64,000 nt of DNA, from the NCBI GenBank assembly GCA_015179125.1, contig WHVA01000018.1:310001-374000 (forward strand), written 5' to 3'. The notes under the pieces are model-generated. The model did not search any database. It had not been told where the DNA came from and was given only the letters and a program-made list of their open reading frames with translations. The translations under genes were made by a program, and so were the position numbers. Positions 45,665 through 55,678 of this stretch are shown in pieces (the stretch's first letter is position 1; each line of letters begins with the position of its first letter). The stretch is from Gautieria morchelliformis (lineage: Eukaryota; Basidiomycota; Agaricomycetes; Gomphales; Gomphaceae).

Positions 45665-46193
45665 TCAATCTTATTGAATAGATAGATTACTGTAATTCCA
45701 TAATGCAATCAGTAAGTCATCACACAATAAATGCAGCCCAGGACAAAATCTCATTGTCAGGAGAAGTTGTCAAATACTAGCGTGACCATCTTCTGTAGTT
45801 GTCTGTCAGTGTTGTCTCCTCACTATCGTGGTTGTCCGTCCCAATATATAGTACATGAGAAGCGGCGCTGTCGAATGTATTCCGCTCCACCTGCTTGTAT
45901 ACCAGACTCTCACCCCAATTATGTAGCTATACTCTTGACCTGCGTACTGTTGGTTGTTTCCCTGTAAGCCATTGATACTCCAAAACCTTCCGAGCCACGT
46001 TTGCGGTGGGGACAGGGCCACAAGCAGTAGCATCACTGCATCAGGAAGGATGGGCCCGGGCTGCTTCTATTGCCCACGATATTGCTGTATTGAATTAGCA
46101 CAGCTTCCCACCGGAAGCATAATATAATCGCCACTGTTAAATTGCTAACTATTTTCTAATGGCCCTGATCTCCCGATCGACTGATGATCGATG

Positions 46194-46721
46194 ACGCGTG
46201 ACGGGTCGATCACCGGTCAGGGTGCACGTATATTAGACGAGTGATGACTTCGAAATTCTGGTCCCCTCAAAGGTTACCGGTTATGCCTTATGCATTACTG
46301 GTCTTTATTTTTTATATGTTATTTGATGCATTACGCGGATGGTGGCCTTTGCAAGCTTAGCTGATTGTGTTTATCTACTGGTACTCTCCCTGAGACTGGA
46401 TTGAGAAGGTGATTCTCGATTTGCTCGAGCGAGGAAGCGGTATTGACGCGGCCATGATATATCCCCTGCACACTCAGTCGTGAACTCGAAGCGTCGACTC
46501 TACCTGACGCTTCCGGGCATTGCTGTTTTTTCACTCATGTATACTGTAGGAAGAGGGATCACGAAATTGAAGAAATAACTCTAATAATCATTCCCGAAAG
46601 CTTCTAATAAATGTACTGTAATACATGTTACAGCTACCATGCATGCTCGCATTAGATAAAATAGTGTCTACAATAGCGCATGCGTCTACGAGCACTCCAA
46701 TAGATACTCGGTGATACCCAA
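46194..46721. other. 3' flank of the synthetase gene
   Basis: No gene or repeat recognised. It contains the inner edge of the left inverted-repeat arm and, presumably, the 3' UTR of the minus-strand synthetase gene. Confidence 0.4.
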
Positions 46722-49647
46722 TTAGATCCTCTTCCGGCCCTCGTCTGCTCGCCTCAACGCCCCTCGTAGATGCTTGGAAAAGCTGTCCACATGTTCAGCC
46801 GAAAGCATCGTGTAGTGCTCGCCATCGACGTCGATCATCTCAAACCTTTCCCCGCTGAACTCCTCCCAAACAGACAGTCGGTTTGCCTTGAACTCTTCCC
46901 GGGTGCCCATCGATGGCAATGGGATGGCACAGAAAATCGAGGTCAAAGCACCCTCGATACAGCCTTGAGGCACGAAGGTGCGGCCAGTCCGGTTGAGCCC
47001 ATATGCCACCTTGACCCAACGGATGAAAGCGCCTAGCTCGAGGTCGAGCTCGGCGAGACGGACCTTGTCGGAACGAGCGAACAGCCATTGAACTGGGTCT
47101 TGTGGGTTAGGGGGTTCGACGTCCATGGCTGAAACGACTGGGAACTCTGCCTTGATCTCGTCCCGCACGCGGTTCAAGTCAGAGGGAGTGACTAAGGACA
47201 GGAACAACGCGAGGTTCATCAGAACCTCGAACCACGTGAGCTCCTTCATACGCCACTGGATGTGCGGGGGCAGGTTGAAGACGCCAAACCACGGCACCTC
47301 CCTTCCTTTCGCTTCGAGCTTCTTCCCGATCTCGAAGGCGACGGCACCGCCGAAGCTGTAGCCTGCGACGTAGTAGGGTCCGCTGGGGTACTTTTTCTCG
47401 ATGGCCTCCACGTATGTGTCAGACATCTCGTCGAAGCTCGCACACGTCGGGTCGTTGTGGTCGAATCCGCGTGCGCGCAGCGCGTACACTGGCCTGTCGT
47501 CCGCAAGGGCCCTGGCGAGGGCGATGAACACAAGCACCTCTCCGACACCCGGGTGCACAAGGAACAATGGAGGCTTCGACCCAGTGTCGTTGAAGCAGAT
47601 CACCGGCTGGTACGATGTGTCCTTCTCACCTCGTCCGTTTTCCTGAACCAATTCATAGAGATAGTCGCATAGCTCGCCGACTTCGGGGCGTCTAAGCAAG
47701 TCGATGGTCGGGATGTCGGTGAGGCCGAGGCGGGTCTGGATCAGGTGCTTCAGGCGCAGCAAGTGCATGGACGAAGCACCGAGATCGAAGATGTTGCTGG
47801 AGCGACGGAGGGCGGATTCCTCGATGGTGACGATAGAGGCGACGGCTTCAGCCACGACCTGCTCGATGGGGTTCAAGAGATCGGTGGGCGACCCATCTCC
47901 AGACAGATGGCCGTTCTGGACCTCCAAAGCCGCCTGGAGTGCGCCGTAGTTGCCCTGCAGGTAAGACTTGGTGAGCTGTGAACGAGAGACTTTTCCCAGA
48001 GACGTCTTGATGAATGCAGCACGCGGGAGGGGGAGGATGACGTGAGGAGCCTGTGAGCAGAATATGGTACACGCCCTCCTAATCGCGCGGTTAGCGGCAT
48101 CGATGGCGTGCTTCTGCTCGTCAGTTACACCTGCCTCGACCACGACTTCATGTTGGTAGAAGACGCCGTACGTCTCGGTGTCTGCATCAGCAAGGCGCAT
48201 CGGGCAAACATACACAAATCCGTGCATAACACCATCGATCTTTGCATCCTCGGCGTAGTGTTCGACGTCTTGAGTAGGATGCTTGACACCGTTGATGTTG
48301 ACCGAGTCCTTGTCTCGGCCGACGAGGAATAAGTTACCGTCGGCATCGATCTCTGCCGAGTCGCCGGTGATAAACCAGCCGTCATCGGCGAATGACTCCA
48401 TCGTGGCTTGTTCATTCCCGTAGTAGCGGCTGAAGACCGTGGTACCCTTGATTTGCAATTGACCCGGCTCTCCAGGTGAGCAAATGCGGCCGGTTTCTGG
48501 GTTCGCCACGCGCATGACGATGCCGGGAGCGCAAGTGCCCAGTGACAGATACTTGGGAGCGCCGCGCTGGCCCTTGAAAGGAATCGGGCGTCTGTCGTAT
48601 ATGGAGCCAGCGCCTGTCTCGCTCATACCGAATCCGGCCCTCAGGGCATCTCGTGGGCTCCCGAAACTGCTTATCAAATCGGCGAACGCGATGGCAGTGC
48701 TCATGGGCACTGCTTCCCCTCCAGAAATGAGGGCTCGTAAGCAGGACAGGTCGAGCGGGGACGCAAAAGGGGTGTTGGTGACGTCGCGCAGGATGTGGGC
48801 GAGCAGGAAATTAGGGCTGAAGGTGTATGTGATGCGGTAGGTGCTTGACCACTCGAGGAGGTTCAGGGAATTATTTATGATAGCGGATGGAGCGACAAGC
48901 CATTGGCTGTAGGAACACTAAGTCATTTGTAACAGCGCTGGCATAGGGGAAAGCTTACCTGGCGTTAGCCTCTAGTGCGTGAATATGAATTTCGGAGACA
49001 CATGCAACATGGTCGAAGGCGATCCAACTCAAGAAACGCGAGGAAGATGAGGTACCGTGGTGGTGGATCTTGCCTCGTACACCGGACAACAAGTTGGCGT
49101 GTGTCAGTTGCACCGCCTTGGAGTTGCCCGTGGAGCCGGAAGTTAACATGAAGCAGACGACGTCATTGGGTGATGCCGAGCGTGCGGAGAAGATCTTGGA
49201 CGTGGCCCCCGTCGCTTCAGGAAGGGATTCTGAAGGAAGAACTTTAAAGCCGGGAACAAGCTTGAGGACACCTTCTGTCACGGCCTTTGGTGCGATCAAC
49301 GTCGGTCCGTGGAACAATACCTGGAGGTGCTTGAAAAGCATGGCCTGACGAGTCGGGTCTGGGTGCAGCGGGGGAAGGGGGCATACACGGATTCCGGCGA
49401 GGCAGCAAGCCCAAAAGAGGAGAATGTGCGACTCATGATCATGGAAGCTGGCCACGACGATGTCACTTTGTGTGAGGCCGGCAGCAAGAAGGCGCCTGGC
49501 GTGGACTGTGGCGTCGCGGAGGAGGTCTGCGTAAGAGAGGTGTTTGTACACAGAGCCATGGTCATCGAGGTACGACAGGCCCTTGGTGCTGTCGCCATCG
49601 GCGGCACGGACGTGCAAGAGTTGGGAGAGGGTCTGAGGAGAAATCAT
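46722..49647 (-). CDS. A-T-TE NRPS-like synthetase (atromentin/polyporic acid synthetase type)
   Basis: Two exons, 49647-48959 and 48906-46722, with a 52-bp GTAAGC...CAG intron, give 957 residues with no stop. Adenylation domain: A3 core LTSGSTGNSKAV (about 168-179), FGMSETG (322-328), WFITGD with VGRDKDSVNINGVKHP, and the A10 Lys in TSLGKVSR (535). Thiolation domain: FDLGASSMHLLRL, phosphopantetheine Ser about 609. Thioesterase: HPGVGEVLVF, then GYSFGG with nucleophile Ser about 747 and His about 927 in DGEHYTML. This order and length match basidiomycete enzymes that adenylate aromatic 2-oxo acids (4-hydroxyphenylpyruvate or phenylpyruvate) and release a dimeric terphenylquinone or related product; the substrate cannot be decided here. 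Cytosolic, needs a phosphopantetheinyl transferase. The usual aminotransferase and dehydrogenase neighbours are absent. It lies between two inverted-repeat arms. Confidence 0.93.
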
Positions 49648-50679
49648 GGCTTTAGGGAGATGGAGGGAGTCGGATGAGAGGGGGGGATTAATAAATGTAC
49701 TTACGAAGGATCAGCGTTTATCCAGGTGCCAGACAAGGGGGATGCGGGACTGCGCGGCAGCCAGTGGGCCACGACCTTCCTAACCGAGATGAACAACTGC
49801 GAATCGCGGTGGAGCAGGTTATTTTGGTAAACCTCGTCGCTGAGTAGGGTCTCAGATTCGGTACCAGGCTTGAATTCAGGGAATGCTTAGGGGAACTTTT
49901 GGATACGCCTGTTGAAGATCGAAGTGATAACCCGGCGACCGGGGCATTTCGCAAGACCACTCACACCGTCTCGCCCCACGTTTCATCATTTTGACCACTC
50001 CCCAAACCACTTGACTCAGTAGACAGAATGGCTCAAACGGAATTCGTCCACGACGGCTATGACAGAGTGTCCAAGTTGGGTTTTTGATGTTGTTGCTGCC
50101 TGGTCGCTAGTGTTCTGCGGGCTCGGGCTGGGCTCACAAGCCCGGGCTTGGGCTCGACCTGGAGGGGCTCGGGCTCATCGACTTCGAAGCCCGGCGCTGG
50201 AAGAAGGGCCGGGCCAGGCTCGTCCGGGGAGATCGCGACGGAGGTCGTGCCTGCCCCGTCTTGCGCCTGCGGGGCGGCAGCGGACACACGGAAACGGAAG
50301 CAAAACAGAGAATCAGCGCCCCGCCACCCAAAGGCAGAGACAGCCACTCACATCTGCCGGCTCCATAATCGACGGCGCCCCATGCCCCCGGTCTCCATAT
50401 CCTGTATACGCTCCGTCTGTGTGCACGCGTCAGCGTCAGCATTAGAGAGCAATTATAGTGCTCGAAGCGTTTAGCGCTTATAGTGCACTTCTACTGCAGA
50501 ATACATTGGCTTCCCTAAGATAGCCGAGAGTTCCTAAAAGGGGCAATGAATATGAAGGAAGCTTTGCGAGCTTCGGGGGAGCGCCGGGCGAGTGACATTC
50601 TGCCGCCACACGAGTGCCGGGAGCTAGCCGGTGACAGGGAAGCACATTACATAACGCTCCGCCCGATTCTTGGCTTCAT
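49648..50679. other. Upstream region of the synthetase gene
   Basis: Should contain its promoter. 50105-50260 is rich in GGGCTCGGGCT/CCCGGGC motifs and gives overlapping shadow ORFs on both strands; none is convincing. GTAAGTACAT near 49700 (minus) could be a 5' UTR intron donor, but I cannot pair it. Confidence 0.35.
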
Positions 50680-51243
50680 CGATCATCGATCATTATCCAT
50701 CGGGAGCTCAGAGCCGTTAGCAAATAGCAAGCAATTTAGAAGTGGGATTATATTGTGCTTCCTGTGGGAAGCTGTGCTAATTCAATACAGTAATATTGTG
50801 CGCTGTCCGGACCGCAGACGTGGCTCAGAAGGTTTGGAGGCTCAATGGCTTACAGGAAAACAACGAACAGGATCAGGAGCATAACTATGCATAATTAGGG
50901 TGCGACGCTAATATACAAGCAGGTGGGGCGGCATACAGTATTAGGATTCGACAGCGCCGCTTCTTATGTACTGGGACGGACCGCCACGATAGTGAGGATG
51001 CAACACTGACAGACAACTGTAGAAGATGCTCATGCTAGGATTTGGCAACTTCTCCTCAAAATGTGATTTGTCCTTGGCTGCGTTTATTGTGTGATGACTT
51101 ACCGACATACTGCGAGAATGCATGATGGAATTACAGTAACCTGTCTATTCAATAAAATTGACTACGAAACAGGACGAGATACAGTTGAAACTGTAACAAG
51201 ATCCAAAGAGGGTATCGTGACCATTCGTAAAGTACAGGTCTTC

Positions 51244-51806
51244 CTAGGAGTATCTCTCTTCTTCCTCATCGAAACAGGGAAAGCGCCAGACGGTGCTGAA
51301 AATACCAGTGTCTTGGGATCCTCGTGTTAGCATCTGATCTAGAAAGGTGACGCACCTTTGCTGTTTTTTTTTAAGAAACAAGTGACTAGCTTTCTCAGCA
51401 TCATAATCTGATATGGGGGGGATCACGCCAGTATGAAGGTTCTCGGACTGGACGACGATGTTGGGGATATAAGGGCGTGGCGGCATGGCGAGCACCCTAA
51501 CGGTGGAGGAATTGTCCTCGGAGAACATGGACGATGTGGCTGACGAGGTGGGGAGGAGGAACAGGGCAGAAGGTCCAAGCTCTTGCTGATCAATGCCGAG
51601 CCACCGGGAGCCCTGCAAACTACGGGCTTCTCGTCAGTGCGCTGAAGCCATACAATGGGATCAAGCGCGAGCCACGGAGCACTCGTCACGTCCTTCTTGA
51701 GCTCGACGTGTCCCTCGACGCTGGGAAGCTTCATGTCACTGTGCCTCGCGACGCCACGAATGACCGCTTGCTTCACGACGAGAAGGATTCGGGAGAGTCG
51801 GAGCAT
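51244..51806 (-). pseudogene. Hypothetical gene in the right arm, frameshifted
   Basis: ATG at 51806 opens MLRLSRILLVVKQAVIRGVA, then DMKLPSVEGHVELKKDVTSA, VWLQRTDEKPVV and GSALISKSLDLLPCSSS. A one-base loss in the PTSSAT region (about 51545) shifts it into the frame that continues to ISDYDAEKASHLF and ends at 51244. The left arm holds a copy split by LINE-B. No recognised domain. Confidence 0.4.
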
Positions 51807-53357
51807 TTTATGTAAATGGCTAAAAATATGTGAACGTGGAAGATATACAAGAAAGAAGTGCTTCGGAAAGCGCTTGGGGGCTTGATAGAGGAAATATTTA
51901 TACCATCCTTTCCAGCAGCGCTGACGCTGTGCTGTCTGGCGAACGCGTAGATCGTCCGAGAGCTCGGACCTGCTACCGCACGCCAAACACGCCAGCTGTG
52001 TCGGGATTGTCTCGGAAGCGGGTCGGGCGTGGCTGGAAACATCTGTCCGGCTCACTGTGTCGCGCATGTTGCCGTAGCAAGTCGGGGTGGCTGCTAGCGG
52101 ACGGTCGCTGCGACGTGTCAGGCTAGATGCCATCGTACTGCAATGACACAGTGAGTCGGATGTGGCCAGCCACACCCGACTCACAGCTGGTCTAAGGCGT
52201 GTTGCGCACGTAGGTTAGTGGACTGCACCTCTGGCGTCGATACTCGGGTAAATTCACAGTTAGCAGACAGTTGAATGATCATTGAGACGTAGGACACGGG
52301 GAGGTCCAGACCATCGTTCGCGGGGAGAGGGGATTATGTCAAGCAGGGACACGAGTACGCCGGTGCTAACACATTAATGGAAGGCCGTTAAACGCTAAAC
52401 CTCACATGAAATAATACGAGTTATTACTGATTTGGTATGGGGAGATATTCGACGAGAGCTGGAGACGTTGACGGTGGGACGGGGAGCAAGTAATGACGTG
52501 TGAAAGGGTGCCGACCGGTGAGGGGAAGACTAATATTCATGGCAGACTTAAAATTCCATCTGCCTGTGAGTAGCCCTGGTAGAGAAATGGTGAACATGCG
52601 CGACCGCGAAGTGTGAGCCACCTGCTGACTAATGCCCATGAGCGGCTAAGGCCGAGCTTTAACCACCGTCAAAAAACGACTCCACGTGTCCGGTCTCACG
52701 CCAGCTATCACCGTAACCGACAACAATGCTCGAATACTCGTCTGCTAGGGTTAGGCAAGGTTCTCGCGCTAGACGGGCCGTGGGTGAGGGGTGAGTACTC
52801 CCGCCAATGTAAACCAACCACCTCATAAGTACGTGGATGGGGGCGGGCTATCGCTGGTGCCGGCACTGAAAAATAACCCCGAAAATTCCCGTACGTGACA
52901 TTGGAGGACACAGAGCCCAATCTGGCACGCTGTCCGTCGCACATGTTCTGTTGTGCTGTTGAAAATAAAAATAAATTTTTTTGTGAAGGTCTGAGCGTGC
53001 TGAGTGGGACAACGTGGAAGGGCGCGAAGCTGTGGATAGGAGAGGCGCCAAGCTGGACTATGCACGGCGGTGAGCCGGCCGCGTGCTCTGCCCTTATCCC
53101 GCGGCCTTCTGAGTGTCGTTTTTCAAGCCTGGCGAATGAGCGAAAGAGCGCGGCGGAAGGTGCGGACGAGCCGTGGTCGACGCGGAGACGCCACCCCCCG
53201 GCGTGCACGGCGTCCACGCAGGGGACATATCCGTCGTCACCCCCCCAAAAACCACACTCTGCACGCGGTACGTGCAAACACGTCTCCACCTGCTGCTGCT
53301 ACATACACCCTCCAGCAGCCGTGGCACAAAACCTCCCTCCTACACCTCATCCGGCCG

Positions 53358-54422
53358 ATGAAAAGGCGCCCCGCACACCCGCTGCCCGCGCCCACGCCTG
53401 CGAGTCGGCAGAGCCTGCACGCCAGAAGCAGGGCGCGCAAGAAGCCGCGTGCGCCCACCGTCCCGACGCACGCGCGCGTGCGCGTGATTGACCCGCGTAT
53501 GTACGGTGCTGTGCACCTGCGCGAAGACATGCTCGTGGCGATCGTCGCGTCGCAGCGGGCGCAGGGGCCGGCGCACGCGCGCGCTGCGTCTCCGGTGCGG
53601 TGTGTAGACTCTGCCCGAGGACGACGGTCCGCAGGGGTCGACGACGCCATGGGCTGCCACGGGAGAGGAGAGCGGCTTCCCGACTTGGAAGAGGAGAAGG
53701 CGCGCGGGCTGGAGCTCCCAATGACAATGTTCGGAGACGACGCACGCCCCTAGGGCGGCGCGGAATCGGCAGCAAACGACGTCCCCGACGGGCCAGACGA
53801 CACATACACATCCGCTGCCACGGCGGTGCCGCCAGCGCATGCAGCTGCCGCCCCCGCGCCGCCGCCAAAATCCAAGCCGCTGAAAGACCTGTTCCAGCCC
53901 CGCGAAGAGGAAGGTGTGTCCGCCGTGTTGTCTGTCGTGCAGTAGGCAGGCATTTAGTGACACGCGGCCCGTCGCGCAGCTCGGTTTTCGCTCATGGCCC
54001 ACCTCGGCGACCTCGACCTCGACCTCGACCGCGCCTTCGCCCTCGATGCGCCCGCGCCCGGTGCACCGTCCCCGTGCTCCCAGCCCCGGCGCGCTTGCAA
54101 GCCGGATCAGGAGGCTCCCCACTCGACCCGAGCTTCCCGCTGTTCTTGCCCTCAGCCAGCCAACCCGCGAGCCCCCGACATATTCTCGTCCGCCCACACG
54201 GAGGGGTGGGCTTTCGGAAGAACAGGCGACGCGTGAGTCGCATGCCCTCCCTCGCCCCGCCGTCGCCAATTTCTCCATACATATATTCATTGCAGGGACA
54301 GCATCCGCGCGCGGTGGGACGCGACGAAGGGCGCGCTGACGCGTGCATGGAAGAAGCGTGCGCTGGAGGCAGTGAAGGCGCGGGAAAGGCGGTACGGCAC
54401 GGCAGAGGGTGAAGACGCATAA
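53358..54422 (+). pseudogene. GC-rich host-type gene of unknown function, one in-frame stop
   Basis: Three exons predicted: 53358-53913, 53980-54232 and 54296-54422, with introns of 66 bp (GTGTGT...GCGCAG) and 63 bp (GTGAGT...TTGCAG) that keep phase, giving 311 residues. The N-terminus is very basic (MKRRPAHPLPAPTP, RSRARKKPRAPTV), with VIDPRMYGAVHLREDML after it, an Ala/Pro-rich middle, and KSKPLKDLFQPREEE. The C-terminus is ordered and charged: HTEGWAFGRTGDADSIRARW followed by KGALTRAWKKRALEAVKAR. An in-frame TAG at 53751-53753 (CAG to TAG would restore Gln) is the only break. GC content is visibly higher than the surroundings. I do not know the family; the C-terminal pattern suggests a nuclear, nucleic-acid-associated protein, a weak inference. 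Overlapping ORFs on the other strand are shadows. Confidence 0.5.
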
Positions 54423-55194
54423 GACACGTGCGGGTGGCTGAGATGGGATGCAGAATGTCATTTTCGGAGTGATTCCTGCTGTCGTCGTCTCATACACCAT
54501 CTCGTATCGGCCCGAGTAGCGCGACATGTCGGTGGATGTCCCACCAACATCGAGGCTATGATCACGTCCATGAAAGTAGGTGGCGGGTAGTTATTACTCT
54601 CCCGATGACTGGCTGCCGCCGTTCCTCGTCCCAACTTGTATGTGTATATCCCACCACGCCACCAGCCTGACCTTTCAATATGCTCTTGAGTCTCGGGAAG
54701 TTGTCAAGGTCTAAGAGTCCATCATCGGATCCCAGGAACTCCACTCGCGGGTCATGCAATCCCTCATCTCCTTACTTCGTCCCCGCTTCTCGCTTCATCC
54801 GGCCCCTCTGCATCGTGCTTCTCATCCCAACCTGGCCCTCTTAATCCTCTCACCACCTTGCCATCCTCGGTGAAACCACCACATGCTCTGCTGCCTGGGC
54901 TGGGGGTCCTAGGTGTAAACAGCGAGTGTCACTCGTTCGTCTACGACAACTTTCGCTGGAGAGCAGGAAGGGACGTCGAAGCTTAGTACTAGATCCTGGT
55001 GGTACACCGCTGCGAAGCGTTATCTGCAAGGATCGTGACGATAGATTTCGTAGGGAGAAAAGACCCACGACACTCAAGCTTCAAGATCAGGCATCCAAGC
55101 TTTCGGCGCGGTGGGATGTAAATCATGTCAAGTTTGCAGTAACAAGTACGAGATTTCATGAGTAAGTACATGAGAGGCAACCGGCTCCTCATAT
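54423..55194. other. No recognisable gene
   Basis: Only short unremarkable frames. Ends where right-arm homology resumes. Confidence 0.35.
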
Positions 55195-55616
55195 TGTATA
55201 ACAAACAACACATTCTGGCCATTTTCCTTCTCACAGGATTCACGGTAGCCCTGTTAATCCGTCAAAAGTAGCCAAATAAATCCCAGAAACGGTGTCGGCA
55301 GTCTGCATATTGCGTGTGCCTATGTTGAGCTATGGTGCCTTGCCGCTGGCCGCAGATCCATCGTTGTCACTGCCACATTGCAATGCAACCTTCTTGCCTG
55401 CTCATACGGTGGACGATGAATATTGAATGTGTGCTGTGTGCGCATCGTGGCATGGCGTTCAGCTTTGGCGCGGTACTGCCAAAGGGATAAGCTGTGAGGT
55501 TTTGTGAGCGCCTGCCACGTCGTGGGCACACGATAGCCAGCAGTGCACACGCTCTGCTCTCGACTACTCTAACCAACACGACGCCATGGCTGCCCTGGCA
55601 AATCTGGGGATTGTAG

Positions 55617-55678
55617 GCAAGTCGTTGGCACTCCGTACCTCGAGTACTTAGCATGCTAACAAAACCCAATACCACCAG
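55617..55678 (+). other. GC-AG intron of the NACHT gene
   Basis: The donor is GCAAGT after GTAG, the branch-like CTAAC is at 55656-55660, and the acceptor is ACCACCAG. Only this non-canonical donor joins MAALANLGIV to ANVIAVIQ in phase. The left-arm copy keeps the same GCAAGT donor. Confidence 0.65.

Larger units (their letters stand above)
38433..46193 (+). repeat. Left arm of a diverged inverted repeat (contains LINE-B)
   Basis: Without LINE-B (40280-45204) this is about 2.8 kb that matches the reverse complement of the right arm, block by block: 38433-39100 with 55840-55195, 39120-40279 with 52870-51435, and 45205-46193 with 51640-50680. Identity is clearly high but imperfect, with indels. 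About 2.3 kb present in the right arm (52870-55195) is absent here, as is a ~300-bp piece near 40030. Confidence 0.8.

Noticed and set aside
47246-47949. ORFs on both strands inside the synthetase gene
   Set aside because: Shadows of the intact adenylation-thiolation-thioesterase frame.
53237-54527. Minus-strand ORFs of 137-395 codons at 53.2-54.5 kb
   Set aside because: High GC leaves all frames open. The plus-strand model has in-phase introns with standard splice sites and an ordered C-terminus, so I prefer it.
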